This document shows positions 37,131 through 46,658 of a stretch of DNA of 53,657 nucleotides, in pieces. The translations under genes were made by a program, and so were the position numbers. The notes under the pieces were generated by a model. The model was not told where the DNA came from and made no database searches. It saw only the letters and a list, made by a program, of their open reading frames with translations. The DNA comes from Cryomorphaceae bacterium (GTDB lineage Bacteria > Bacteroidota > Bacteroidia > Flavobacteriales > Schleiferiaceae). The stretch covers positions 1 to 53,657 of the forward strand of contig JAFMBM010000016.1 in NCBI GenBank assembly GCA_017858515.1, read 5' to 3'. The stretch's first letter is position 1, and each line of letters begins with the position of its first letter.

Positions 37131-38168
37131 ATGTCAAAATTCATTCTCTCCTTCTTTCTTGGTCTATTAATGGTGGGCTGTATTTCTTCTCCTACTGATG
37201 ATAAGAATACTTTGATTGGAGGCGAGAATGACAGCTTACTACTTTTAGATACTATAACTGCTAGTGCAGGCTATTATCAGGGTTCATCTGATCTTTCGTT
37301 AGATGAACTCTGTGATTTAGCTGGTCAGAATCTGGAAGAAAAAAATTACGCCTATGCCAAACATTATCTACAGATTGCTTCTGAAATAGATAGTCTTGAT
37401 TCAAGGGTTCTGGATATGCGCGGCGTTCTTCTTCTTATGACAAATCGAAGCCAGTCTGCAGATAGAATTTGGAAAAAATGCATTCAAAAGTATCCCGGTG
37501 AGATAGATTGTAGAATCCACCTTGCCGAACTTCAACTAACACTAGCTTTGAATAGAGAAGCACTTAAACTTGCGAACGAACTCATTCAAATTGACAAGAA
37601 CAGACCTGAGGGCTTTTTCCTCAAAGGAATGGCCATTCGTGCTTTGAATAACGACACTACCCAATCGATTCCCTATTTTCAACAAGCGGTTGACCTAAAA
37701 AACGACTATATCGAAGCCCTAGATATGTTGGGTTACATTTTCGCCCAACGAAAAGACAGTCTGGCTTTGGCTTATTATGACAATATTCTGAAACTAGACC
37801 CAACTAGATCAGATATTTATTTTAAAAAAGGGGTTTTTTATATGGCGAAGAAGGATTGGAATAAGGCCATGGCTTCGTATGAAACCGCTATTAAAATGAA
37901 TCCTCAAGACGCAGACAGTTATTATAACCTAGGATATGTGCTTACTGAATTAAAACTTTACGACAAAGCGAGAATTCAATTCAGTAGATCTATTGAAGCC
38001 GCTCCAAGGAACTACAAGGCGCACTATGGTAGAGCGTATACAGCCGAAATGCTAGGAGATATCAGCAATGCAATGGCAGATTACAAAGAAGTTTTGGTAA
38101 TGAGACCCAATCACACTCCATCGAAGGAGGGAATTATAAGGCTCAACAAACTTATGTCGATAAAATAA
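37131..38168 (+). CDS. TPR-repeat lipoprotein
   Basis: A 345-residue exported lipoprotein: signal peptide with Cys17 (FFLGLLMVGCISS), a Thr/Ser/Asp linker to about residue 55, then about seven TPR units to the C-terminus, such as NYAYAKHYLQIASEIDSLDS, NALKLANELIQID-like and DWNKAMASYETAIKMNPQDA. It should act as a scaffold in the periplasm or at the inner face of the outer membrane. It starts 4 bp after recA and may be read from the same message, although the two have no known functional link. Confidence 0.85.
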   Translation: MSKFILSFFLGLLMVGCISSPTDDKNTLIGGENDSLLLLDTITASAGYYQGSSDLSLDELCDLAGQNLEEKNYAYAKHYLQIASEIDSLDSRVLDMRGVLLLMTNRSQSADRIWKKCIQKYPGEIDCRIHLAELQLTLALNREALKLANELIQIDKNRPEGFFLKGMAIRALNNDTTQSIPYFQQAVDLKNDYIEALDMLGYIFAQRKDSLALAYYDNILKLDPTRSDIYFKKGVFYMAKKDWNKAMASYETAIKMNPQDADSYYNLGYVLTELKLYDKARIQFSRSIEAAPRNYKAHYGRAYTAEMLGDISNAMADYKEVLVMRPNHTPSKEGIIRLNKLMSIK

Positions 38169-38179
38169 CCTCCAAGCGA

Positions 38180-39052
38180 TTAATGAATTCGATCGGGATA
38201 ATCTGTAATTATACCATCCACACCGATTCTCAACAACTCCTTTGCTGTAGTTAAATCGTTCACCGTCCAAGGAATTATTTTCATTCCCATTTGTTGGCAA
38301 TCGCTAACCATTTTTTCTTCAATAAATCCGTAATGAGGACTGTAAATAGTTGGTCGAAAAGAAAGTTTCGACAAATCCTCCGCAAGTCCTTTTGAATCTT
38401 CTACCAAATAGGCTGTTTTAATTTCTGGATGGTTCTTATGAATAAATTCAAGAATTCTCGTATCGAAACTCTGTACAACGAGCCGCTCTTTGAGATTAAA
38501 GTCATCCGTAGTTTCTAAAAGCAATTCAACGAATTCTTGGGGTTTAGGATGAAAAACTCCATCTCCCCCAAGAACAGATTTAATCTCAATTGAATAGTTG
38601 GGCAGCTTTCTCCCTTTGAACCTGGCAAAAGCCTCTGCATTAGAAATGACATCCTTCAACCTAGGCTTAACAATTCGTAAGTGCTTCTGCTCTAGGAAGC
38701 GGGGATGCACACTCGAGCCACAGTCGCAATTCTGAATTTCTGAATACTTCATTCTATACAGATTAAAGCTAGACTCTTCTTCTGGATGAATTGTATTTCC
38801 ATCTAGATCAAAACAGATTTCAGAAGAAAGGAAAGGCTCATGTGACAGAAGTACGACAGAATCTTGGGAAACAACCACATCCATCTCAAGCGTAGATACA
38901 CCCAACTCTAGAGCCTTTAGCATAGCTGGAATGGAATTCTCTGGCAATAAACCTCTACACCCTCTATGACCCTGAAGATCATAATTATACTCAACTATTT
39001 TATTGCAGGAGACAAGAATTAAACAAGCGAGAATAGCAATGAAGTAGCGCAT
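38180..39052 (-). CDS. Glycerophosphodiester phosphodiesterase lipoprotein
   Basis: A 290-residue GDPD that splits glycerophosphodiesters into glycerol-3-phosphate and an alcohol. The lipobox LVSC (Cys16) places it in the envelope. LQGHRGCRGLLPENSIPAML has the catalytic HRG and the second-motif Glu-Asn, STLEMDVVVSQDSVVLLSHEP the metal-binding Glu/Asp and the catalytic His. The barrel ends with GMKIIPWTVNDLTTAKEL and GIITDYPDRI. It is 2 bp from the downstream end of the SDR gene on the same strand, so probably a two-gene unit. Confidence 0.94.
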   Translation of the reverse strand: MRYFIAILACLILVSCNKIVEYNYDLQGHRGCRGLLPENSIPAMLKALELGVSTLEMDVVVSQDSVVLLSHEPFLSSEICFDLDGNTIHPEEESSFNLYRMKYSEIQNCDCGSSVHPRFLEQKHLRIVKPRLKDVISNAEAFARFKGRKLPNYSIEIKSVLGGDGVFHPKPQEFVELLLETTDDFNLKERLVVQSFDTRILEFIHKNHPEIKTAYLVEDSKGLAEDLSKLSFRPTIYSPHYGFIEEKMVSDCQQMGMKIIPWTVNDLTTAKELLRIGVDGIITDYPDRIH

Positions 39053-39053
39053 A

Positions 39054-39935
39054 TTAGCTACCCTTCACTGCTTTTGTCATTTTTTCTAATAAATCCCACT
39101 CTTCTGGTTTTACTTGATCTAAAAAGGCAAGTTGACCCGCATCTTGAAGCCATTCACCGCCATCTATGGTTATAACCTCACCGTTCACGTAGGCACTGAA
39201 ATCCGATATCATATATGCTGCTAGATTAGCGAGTTCTTGATGGTCTCCTGCACGTCGTAAAGGAACCTGTTTAACTACATCCAGCCTCTCTGGCATATCT
39301 CCCGGCATCAATCTTGTCCAAGCTCCAGTTGTTGGAAAAGGGCCTGGAGCAATGGCATTGTGTCGCATCCCATATTTGGCCCATTCTACTGCCAATGAGC
39401 GAGTCATTGCTAATACGCCTGCTTTTGCCATAGCAGAAGGCACAACATAGGGAGAACCCGTCCAAGCATAAGTAGTGACAATATTTAAGACTACCGTATT
39501 TTCCTGTTTCTTGGCGATCCAATGCTTTCCAAATGCCAGAGTACAGTTTTTTGTGCCTTTTAAAACAATATCAATAATAGTATCAAATGCATTCGGAGAT
39601 AACCTTTCCGTCGGCGATATAAAATTGCCTGCAGCATTATTTAGCAAGATATCCACCTTTCCAAAATGACTTACCGCAGCTTGAAGCATATTCTCAACTT
39701 CCTCATAATTTCGAACATCGCAAACCACAGGAAGCACCTCACCGCAAGTACTTGCTCGCATTTCGCTAGCCGTTTTTTCAAGAACATCCTTCTTCCTACT
39801 TGTTATCACTGCCTTCGCGCCCAAGGTTAAGAAATATTCCGTCATAGACCTGCCAAGACCCGTTCCACCCCCTGTAACAACTACCACTTTATCAGCTAGT
39901 GCATCAGACACCATCATAGGTTGTTTATATCTCAT
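39054..39935 (-). CDS. SDR oxidoreductase, 2,4-dienoyl-CoA reductase-like
   Basis: A 293-residue Rossmann-fold enzyme from ATG 39935 (MRYKQPMM). VVVVTGGGTGLGRSMTEYF is the NADPH site and LLNNAAGNF the NNAG motif. The classical YxxxK is absent: the active-site segment reads PYVVPSAMAKAGVLAMTRSL, with Lys but without Tyr, followed by GMRHNAIAPGPFPTTGAW. This is the pattern of 2,4-dienoyl-CoA reductases, which assist oxidation of unsaturated fatty acids. An acyl-CoA ligase (10.2-12.0 kb) is in the window but far away. It is divergent from the oligopeptidase (43 bp). Confidence 0.88.
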   Translation of the reverse strand: MRYKQPMMVSDALADKVVVVTGGGTGLGRSMTEYFLTLGAKAVITSRKKDVLEKTASEMRASTCGEVLPVVCDVRNYEEVENMLQAAVSHFGKVDILLNNAAGNFISPTERLSPNAFDTIIDIVLKGTKNCTLAFGKHWIAKKQENTVVLNIVTTYAWTGSPYVVPSAMAKAGVLAMTRSLAVEWAKYGMRHNAIAPGPFPTTGAWTRLMPGDMPERLDVVKQVPLRRAGDHQELANLAAYMISDFSAYVNGEVITIDGGEWLQDAGQLAFLDQVKPEEWDLLEKMTKAVKGS

Positions 39936-39978
39936 AAATTTGGCATTTCCATTAAAGGTCAAATCTAATCAAAGCATA

Positions 39979-42111
39979 ATGGTTAAAAGCTATAATCTTG
40001 CACTTTCCTTCATAGCCCTTTTATCCGTTATAGGCTGTGGTAATAATTCCAATCAATCTCCAACATTTATGCGCCCCCCCATTGCTCTGAAGAAAACCAA
40101 AGTTCATGAAATCCATGGCGATAAACGTCAAGATCCTTACTTCTGGATGAACGACCGAGAAAATTCAGAAGTAATTGATTATCTGAATGAAGAGAACGCC
40201 TATCGTGCTTTTGTTATGAAAGAAACGGATCCGTTTCAAGAAAAACTATTTCAAGAACTAAAAGGAAGAATAAAAGAAGAAGACCTCTCTGTACCCTATC
40301 TCTTAGATGGATATTATTACTACTCACGCTTTGAGAAAGGAAGTGAACATCCCATTTTTTGCCGGAAAAAAGGAAGTTTAAATGCGCCTGAGGAGATCGT
40401 TCTCAATGTCAATCCCTTGGCGAAAGAACATAGCTATTACCAAGTTGGAAGTCTTAGCGTGCGTACCGATAAAACAATGATTGCTTTTGGCGAAGACACC
40501 GTAAGCCGACGGATCTACACCATCCGTTTTAAAAATTTGGTTACTAAAGAAATTCTAGATGAATTTATTCCAAATACTACAGGATCTTTTACATGGGCCA
40601 ACGATAATAAAACAGGATTCTATTGTGTGAAAGATGAAGCCCTGCGTTCTTATAAAATATTTCGCCACATATTGGGCAGCTCATATAAAGAAGACGTGGA
40701 AATCTATCATGAAAAGGATGAAACCTATTCGACTTTTGTTTACAAAACAAAATCTAAGAAATATATCATTATCGGCAGCGGCAGCACTGTTGCGGATGAA
40801 TACAGGACTTTTTCCGCAGACAACCCTATGTCGGAACCAGTGATTTTTTCACCTCGAAAGCGCGGCTTAGAATATCAGATCGCTCATTTTCAAGACGAAT
40901 GGTTTATTCGGACCAATAAAGATGAGGCTACGAACTTCAAGCTTATGCGCTGCAAAGAGACGGCTACTCATTCAGACAGTTGGACTGATTTAATTGCTCA
41001 TCGGACCGATGTTCTTTTAGAAGACTTTCAGATTTTCTCGAAATATTTAGTGGTGGACGAACGCTCAAATGGCCTTACTCGAATTCGCATAATGCCTTGG
41101 GATGGGGAAGAACATTACATCGAATTTCAAGAAGAGACCTATACTGCTTCAATCGGGATGAATCCCGAGTTTAATACAGACCAATTAAGATATAGTTATT
41201 CATCTCTTATTCAGCCAAATAGTGTTGTTGAATACAATATTAACTCACGTGAGAGAACGATATTGAAAGAACAAGAAGTGGTGGGCGGATACAATAAGGA
41301 AGAGTATGCAACCGAACGTATTTGGGCACCATCGCACGATGGGGTTTTAGTTCCTATTTCATTGGTTTACAGAAAGTCTAGCTTCACAAAGGATGGCTCT
41401 AATCCCTTGCTTTTATACGGCTATGGCAGTTACGGAGCTACCATCGATGCTCAATTTAGCTCAACACGTTTAAGTCTATTAGATAGAGGTTTTGTTTTTG
41501 CTATTGCCCATATCCGAGGAGGACAATACTTGGGAAGACAATGGTATGAGGATGGGAAATTACTTCATAAGCAAAATACCTTCTCCGATTTTATTTCAGC
41601 TGCGAAACATCTCCAAAAAGAACAATATACCTCAAGAGACAGGTGTTTTGGGGAAGGAGGCAGCGCTGGAGGACTTCTTATTGGTGCAGTGGTAAACCAA
41701 TCACCTGAGCTATTTAAAGGAGTTATTGCGGCAGTACCTTTCGTAGATGTTATGACCACTATGTTGGATGAAAGTATTCCACTTACCACAATGGAGTACG
41801 ACGAATGGGGCAATCCGAACGATAAAGAATATTACGACTACATGTTACAATACAGTCCGTATGACAATGTAAAAGCGCAATTCTATCCAGCAATGCTAGT
41901 CACTACTGGTTTGTACGATAGTCAAGTACAATATTGGGAGCCAGCCAAATGGGTGGCGCGCCTCCGAGATATGAAGAAAGATAATAATCCATTATTGTTA
42001 CACTGTAATATGTCTACTGGACATAGTGGTGCGAGTGGGCGGTTTGAATCGCTGAAAGAAATGGCTATGGAATATGCCTTCTTATTCGATTTAATGGGGA
42101 TTAAAGAGTGA
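39979..42111 (+). CDS. S9A oligopeptidase B-like lipoprotein
   Basis: A 710-residue prolyl-oligopeptidase family serine peptidase. The lipobox is at Cys20 (LSVIGCGNN). MNDRENSEVIDYLNEENAY is the usual S9A start and the N-terminal half a beta-propeller. The catalytic Ser is in GEGGSAGGLLIGAV, the Asp in TTGLYDSQVQYWEPAKW and the His in STGHSGASGR. GSAGG and LDESIPLTTMEYDEWGNPND are of the oligopeptidase B type, which cuts after Arg/Lys in short peptides. ATG 39979 is preferred because the lipobox signal peptide begins there; the frame opens at 39940. Confidence 0.93.
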   Translation: MVKSYNLALSFIALLSVIGCGNNSNQSPTFMRPPIALKKTKVHEIHGDKRQDPYFWMNDRENSEVIDYLNEENAYRAFVMKETDPFQEKLFQELKGRIKEEDLSVPYLLDGYYYYSRFEKGSEHPIFCRKKGSLNAPEEIVLNVNPLAKEHSYYQVGSLSVRTDKTMIAFGEDTVSRRIYTIRFKNLVTKEILDEFIPNTTGSFTWANDNKTGFYCVKDEALRSYKIFRHILGSSYKEDVEIYHEKDETYSTFVYKTKSKKYIIIGSGSTVADEYRTFSADNPMSEPVIFSPRKRGLEYQIAHFQDEWFIRTNKDEATNFKLMRCKETATHSDSWTDLIAHRTDVLLEDFQIFSKYLVVDERSNGLTRIRIMPWDGEEHYIEFQEETYTASIGMNPEFNTDQLRYSYSSLIQPNSVVEYNINSRERTILKEQEVVGGYNKEEYATERIWAPSHDGVLVPISLVYRKSSFTKDGSNPLLLYGYGSYGATIDAQFSSTRLSLLDRGFVFAIAHIRGGQYLGRQWYEDGKLLHKQNTFSDFISAAKHLQKEQYTSRDRCFGEGGSAGGLLIGAVVNQSPELFKGVIAAVPFVDVMTTMLDESIPLTTMEYDEWGNPNDKEYYDYMLQYSPYDNVKAQFYPAMLVTTGLYDSQVQYWEPAKWVARLRDMKKDNNPLLLHCNMSTGHSGASGRFESLKEMAMEYAFLFDLMGIKE

Positions 42112-42122
42112 AAACTCCCATT

Positions 42123-43358
42123 TTAGACTAGGCGCGCGAGATGGGCAACCATCTTGGAGCTTGCTCCTTTATTCTCTTGCACAAAAGACCTACAGATCAC
42201 ACGGCACTGCTGTCTTTTTTCATTAGAAGGTATTAATTCTTCCATCTTTCTTACCAATTCCTCTTGAAGGTTGATTTCAAATGCGGCTCCTCTTTCCATA
42301 AGGATTCCAGCTTCTGGGAAAGCCTTGTGTTTAGGCCCAAAGAATAGCGGGCATCCAAAGGCTGCAGGCTCTAATATTGAGTGTACACCTTCGCCATATC
42401 CTCCACCAATAAAGGCAAAATCAGCATACGCATAAACCCTAGAAAGCATTCCAATGGTATCTAGTATGAGAATATTTGATCGAAAGGACTCAGTGTGATC
42501 TTTTGAATAAATATCCACATCGTGAGGTAAAATGCGAGAAACCAATCTATCAACATTCGCCCCTGAAACATCATGAGGAGCGAAAATAAAACAGAGCTCG
42601 GGGAACTGCTTAATAAGTCCAAGAATTCGATCTTCGTCTCCAGACCAAGGAGATCCTGCCACAAAGAGCAATCGATTGCCTTTGAAGTTCTTAATCCAAG
42701 GAAGAGGATCTTCTTCTTGGGCCAAATGGGCTACCCGATCTATCCTGCCATCTCCAGCTAAAAATGAATTAGAAAATCCGTTTTTCTCTACAACTTTCAG
42801 AGACATTTCATCTTGAATAAGAATGCAACTGGCCTTTAAAAGATGATTCTTGGCCCATTTGGCGTAGGGTTTAAAAATCCAAAGTGAACTCCTAAAGTGG
42901 GCGGAAACAAAGGCGTAAGGAATTGATTTAAGGGAGAGTTCATTCATTAGGTTAAACCAAAACTCGTACCGTATAAAAACAAATAGATCAGGGTTTAGGT
43001 CAGAAATGAAGTCCTTCATTTCTGTGCTTCTATCTATGGGTAAATAGGTTTTAAAATCTGCACCCGACAAATCCAATGCCTTCTCAAAACCAGAAGGTGA
43101 GAAGAAACTAACCACAATCTTCCAGTCTGGGAAATCATACTTCCATCTTTCAATAATCCCTCTACCCTGCTCAAACTCACCTAAAGAAGCAGCATGAATT
43201 ACCAATAAACGTCCTGGATTATTTTTCCGCCATTGCCTCCTTTGTTGGGAGCCTCCTCTTCTTCCTTCTAACCACTTTTTAGCCTTTTCGCTTCTCAGTG
43301 AAACCAATCGAATGGCCAGCAGATATAAGTTTATCGCAAAGGAGTAGAATAACCGCAT
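42123..43358 (-). CDS. waaA: 3-deoxy-D-manno-octulosonic acid (Kdo) transferase
   Basis: Adds Kdo to lipid IVA in lipopolysaccharide synthesis at the inner membrane. 411 residues from ATG 43358, with an N-terminal anchor (FYSFAINLYLLAIRLVSL). The catalytic Glu is in VIHAASLGEFEQGRGI, KIVVSFFSPSGFE is family typical, and the C-domain has RLLFVAGSPWSGDE, FAPHDVSG, FAFIGGGYGEGVHSILEPAA. ATG overlaps the stop of the preceding barrel gene by 1 bp (TAATG). Confidence 0.95.
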   Translation of the reverse strand: MRLFYSFAINLYLLAIRLVSLRSEKAKKWLEGRRGGSQQRRQWRKNNPGRLLVIHAASLGEFEQGRGIIERWKYDFPDWKIVVSFFSPSGFEKALDLSGADFKTYLPIDRSTEMKDFISDLNPDLFVFIRYEFWFNLMNELSLKSIPYAFVSAHFRSSLWIFKPYAKWAKNHLLKASCILIQDEMSLKVVEKNGFSNSFLAGDGRIDRVAHLAQEEDPLPWIKNFKGNRLLFVAGSPWSGDEDRILGLIKQFPELCFIFAPHDVSGANVDRLVSRILPHDVDIYSKDHTESFRSNILILDTIGMLSRVYAYADFAFIGGGYGEGVHSILEPAAFGCPLFFGPKHKAFPEAGILMERGAAFEINLQEELVRKMEELIPSNEKRQQCRVICRSFVQENKGASSKMVAHLARLV

Positions 43359-44116
43359 TAACGATAAAAATAGGTTTGGGCTTGTACATTGTAAATTGGA
43401 ATAAACCAAATGAACTTTAATCCGTACAAATAATCGGATTGAATTCCTTTCGTTAGCATGCCAGTATCAAAATTAACTCCTCTATAATTTTCTGTAAATC
43501 CTTGCATAAAATCCAATCCAACCAAAAAATTCAACCTTCTTGTATTGCCGGCATGCATGTAACCAATAAACTGACGAGTTAAAAATCCACCACTCAATCG
43601 ATCATATCCTTTGGCATACTCGTCTAATATTTGAGGTAGATTTTGCCCCGCATTCTCGATTCTGATTTTATGTTGAATGTACCCTCCACCAACTAGAATG
43701 ACGAGTCCAGAATTGACATTGTGCCCGAATGAATTAAAAATTCTGCCGCCAGAGGCAAGAACAGTAAATCCTCTTTCAAAAAACTTATAATCTGCATAAT
43801 TACCGTTTAAGTCAATGAGTTGACCCGAAGAAGTAGCAATACCATCTACGATTTGATCGGCAATTTTAATATTGTCACCAAAAAAATAACTTCCACCAAA
43901 ACCGAGCATCCAATTGCCTTTTGTCTTGCACCAGGTATCAAATCCAAGTTCGATACTGGTCCCAAATTTATCTGCCAAATCACCACCAGGGAGGTGAACC
44001 CCCGCTCCGAAACCCAATAGGAAACCTTGAGTTAAAGAGTCTCTCACGTTCACTTGAGCGAAGCCTTCACCCGAAAGGGTCAACAAAAAAATAAGCACAG
44101 GGAAGACCTTTTTCAT
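43358..44116 (-). CDS. Predicted outer membrane beta-barrel protein
   Basis: A 252-residue exported protein with signal peptide MKKVFPVLIFLLTLSGEGFAQ. It has Gly/aromatic-rich strands (GFLLGFGAGVHLPGGDLADK, MLGFGGSYFF, LVILVGGGYIQHKIRIEN) with a conserved-looking LSGGFLTRQFIGYMHAGNTR. I do not recognise a named family, though similar barrel proteins next to waaA occur in Bacteroidota, from memory. Translation is coupled to waaA. It could be a lipopolysaccharide-associated barrel but nothing proves it. Confidence 0.75.
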   Translation of the reverse strand: MKKVFPVLIFLLTLSGEGFAQVNVRDSLTQGFLLGFGAGVHLPGGDLADKFGTSIELGFDTWCKTKGNWMLGFGGSYFFGDNIKIADQIVDGIATSSGQLIDLNGNYADYKFFERGFTVLASGGRIFNSFGHNVNSGLVILVGGGYIQHKIRIENAGQNLPQILDEYAKGYDRLSGGFLTRQFIGYMHAGNTRRLNFLVGLDFMQGFTENYRGVNFDTGMLTKGIQSDYLYGLKFIWFIPIYNVQAQTYFYR

Positions 44117-44177
44117 CCTTCTAAATTAATCTTACAACAAAGATATCCCAATCTTTAGCGGGGCAAGGGTGAATGGC

Positions 44178-44185
44178 TATATTTG
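44178..44185 (+). promoter_or_regulatory. -7 box (TATATTTG) of the sugar-nucleotide operon
   Basis: TATATTTG fits TAnnTTTG. TTTA at 44154-44157, 20 bp upstream, is a near-match to the -33 element. The start codon of the first gene is 20 bp beyond the box, giving a leader of about 14 bases. Confidence 0.6.
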
Positions 44186-44205
44186 ACCTATATAAAATTG
44201 ATACT

Positions 44206-45339
44206 ATGCGCGAGCTTAAAATGGTTGATTTAGCGAGTCAATATGAAACCATTAAAACAGAAGTGGATCAGGCTATATCTGAAGTTATCACTAACACCTC
44301 TTTTATAAATGGGCCTGCAGTTAAAAATTTTCAAAAAGATCTCGAAAGTTATCTGGATGTAGAGCACGTTATTCCTTGCGCAAATGGAACAGATGCATTG
44401 CAGATAGCTATGATGGCTCTTGAATTACAGCCTGGAGATGAGGTAATTACAGCCAGTTTTACTTATGTAGCTACTGCAGAAGTAATTGCTCTTTTGAAAT
44501 TAGTCCCCGTTTTGGTAGATGTCGATCCCAATACATTCATGATTAATGTGGACCAAGTAAAGGCGGCCATTGGCCCTAAAACGAAGGCAATAGTTCCTGT
44601 TCATCTTTTCGGACAATCGGCGCCAATGCATGACCTAATGCAGATAGCGAAAGAACATAATCTCTATGTTATTGAGGATACAGCACAAGCCATTGGCTCT
44701 GAATATACCTTCCCAGATGGCACTAAGATGAAGTCAGGTACAATTGGTCATATTGGCGCAACCTCTTTTTTCCCGTCTAAAAACCTCGGATGCTTCGGTG
44801 ACGGAGGTGCCATTTTTACTAGAGATGAAAACTTGGCCAAAAAGATTCGAATGATTGCAAATCACGGCCAGAGCATTCAATATTATCACGACGAAATCGG
44901 GGTGAACAGTCGTTTGGATAGTATTCAAGCTGCTATTTTGGGAGTAAAACTGAAAAATCTAGATAAATATTCTAGTGCTCGTCAAAGTGCAGCGGATTTC
45001 TACGATCAAGCTTTTGCAGGTATACCTGAATTACAAACTCCAGCTCGTGTTTCAAATTCTACTCATGTATTTCATCAATATACATTGAGGTTAAAAGGAC
45101 TTAGTCGTGATCTTCTGGTAACTAATCTTAGGGAGAAAGGGCTGCCTGTAATGGTATACTATCCTGTTCCTCTTCACGAACAAAAAGCCTACCAACAAGA
45201 AGGAAGTTATCCTATCACAGAAATGCTATGCAAAGAAGTTTTCTCATTGCCAATGCATACTGAACTAGATCAAGAGCAACTGGATTTTATAACCAAGACA
45301 GTTATTGAAACAATAACCCAATTAAGAATAAAGCAATGA
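44206..45339 (+). CDS. DegT/DnrJ/EryC1 PLP-dependent sugar aminotransferase
   Basis: A 377-residue aminotransferase for keto-sugar nucleotides. VDLASQYETIKTEVDQA, FINGPAVKNFQKDLE and CANGTDALQIAMMALELQPG are at the front; the PLP lysine is in GATSFFPSKNLGCFGDGGAI, with VIEDTAQAIGS upstream. The wording matches the WbpE/WlbE group, which forms 3-amino sugars from UDP-GlcNAc uronate, but the exact sugar is not certain. ATG 44206 (MRELKMVDL) fits family starts better than the upstream in-frame ATG at 44173. First gene of a five-gene operon; 4-bp overlap with ugd. Confidence 0.9.
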   Translation: MRELKMVDLASQYETIKTEVDQAISEVITNTSFINGPAVKNFQKDLESYLDVEHVIPCANGTDALQIAMMALELQPGDEVITASFTYVATAEVIALLKLVPVLVDVDPNTFMINVDQVKAAIGPKTKAIVPVHLFGQSAPMHDLMQIAKEHNLYVIEDTAQAIGSEYTFPDGTKMKSGTIGHIGATSFFPSKNLGCFGDGGAIFTRDENLAKKIRMIANHGQSIQYYHDEIGVNSRLDSIQAAILGVKLKNLDKYSSARQSAADFYDQAFAGIPELQTPARVSNSTHVFHQYTLRLKGLSRDLLVTNLREKGLPVMVYYPVPLHEQKAYQQEGSYPITEMLCKEVFSLPMHTELDQEQLDFITKTVIETITQLRIKQ

Positions 45340-46658
45340 AAATAGCAGTAGTAGGAACCGGCTATGTTGGCCTAGTAACTGGCGCATGTTTATCAGATGT
45401 GGGCTTAGAAGTTATTTGTGTTGATGTAGATGTGAAAAAGATTGAGAATTTAAAAAAAGGAATTCTTCCAATATATGAGCCTGGATTGAAGGATATTGTA
45501 GAACGCAACTTTAGAAAAGAGCGGCTTCAATTCACAACTGACTTACCCACTGCCATAAAAGGAGCTGATGTTGCCTTTATAGCAGTTGGAACGCCTCCAG
45601 GTGAGGATGGTTCGGCTGATTTAAAATATGTTTTGGCCGTGGCGACGGAAATTGGTTCTAGCATGAACGATTACGGCGTAATTGTAACAAAAAGCACTGT
45701 TCCAGTCGGCACTGCGAAAAAAGTAGACAAGGCTATTTCCGATGCCCAAGCAGCAAGAGGAGTTAAAATTCCTTACGATGTTGCCTCCAATCCTGAGTTT
45801 TTAAAGGAAGGAGCCGCCATTGATGATTTCATGCGTCCAGATAGAATTGTTGTGGGAGTGAACAGTGAAAGAGGTCGTGAAATTATGTCAAACCTCTACA
45901 AACCATTCACCTTAAACGGCCACCCCGTTATTTTTATGGATATTCCTTCCGCTGAAATGACAAAGTATGCAGCTAATGCAATGTTGGCCACGAAGATTTC
46001 ATTTATGAATGACATCGCCAATCTCTGTGAGATCATGGGCGCAGATGTTAACATGGTACGCAAAGGAATAGGTTCGGATCCAAGGATTGGTAATAAATTC
46101 ATTTATCCAGGAATTGGTTATGGTGGCTCATGTTTCCCAAAAGATGTGAAAGCGCTCATTAAAACTGCAGCAGAGAGCAAATACAATATGCGTATTCTAG
46201 AGGCTGTTGAAGCTGTAAATGAGTCGCAAAAATCTGTTTTATTCAATAAGGTAAAAGAGCATTTTAACAATAATTTAAAGGGTAAAACTCTTTCAGTCTG
46301 GGGATTGTCATTTAAGCCAAAAACCGACGATATGCGTGAGGCTCCTTCGGTTGTAATCATTAACAAACTTCTTGCAGAAGGAGTAAAGATTAAAGCCTAT
46401 GATCCAGTAGCGATGGAAGAAGCTAAACACCAATTAGGTGATACTATAACCTACTGTAAAGATGAATATGAGAGTCTTGTAGATAGCCATGGCATTTTAT
46501 TGGTTACTGAATGGACTGAATTTAGAGTTCCCAATTGGAAGGTGGTTTCTAAGCTATTGGAAGAGAAAGTTGTATTCGATGGTAGAAATATTTACGATCG
46601 GGAAGAGCTTGAGGCCTATGGGTATGCCTATTATGGGATAGGAATTTCCAAATCATGA
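45336..46658 (+). CDS. ugd: UDP-glucose 6-dehydrogenase
   Basis: Oxidises UDP-glucose to UDP-glucuronate with two NAD. 440 residues: N-terminal Rossmann [72 protein letters not shown] and the catalytic Cys in [14 protein letters not shown]. The C-domain has [19 protein letters not shown]. Product feeds the next gene (decarboxylation to UDP-xylose). ATGA overlaps on both sides suggest coupled translation. Confidence 0.96.
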   Translation: MKIAVVGTGYVGLVTGACLSDVGLEVICVDVDVKKIENLKKGILPIYEPGLKDIVERNFRKERLQFTTDLPTAIKGADVAFIAVGTPPGEDGSADLKYVLAVATEIGSSMNDYGVIVTKSTVPVGTAKKVDKAISDAQAARGVKIPYDVASNPEFLKEGAAIDDFMRPDRIVVGVNSERGREIMSNLYKPFTLNGHPVIFMDIPSAEMTKYAANAMLATKISFMNDIANLCEIMGADVNMVRKGIGSDPRIGNKFIYPGIGYGGSCFPKDVKALIKTAAESKYNMRILEAVEAVNESQKSVLFNKVKEHFNNNLKGKTLSVWGLSFKPKTDDMREAPSVVIINKLLAEGVKIKAYDPVAMEEAKHQLGDTITYCKDEYESLVDSHGILLVTEWTEFRVPNWKVVSKLLEEKVVFDGRNIYDREELEAYGYAYYGIGISKS

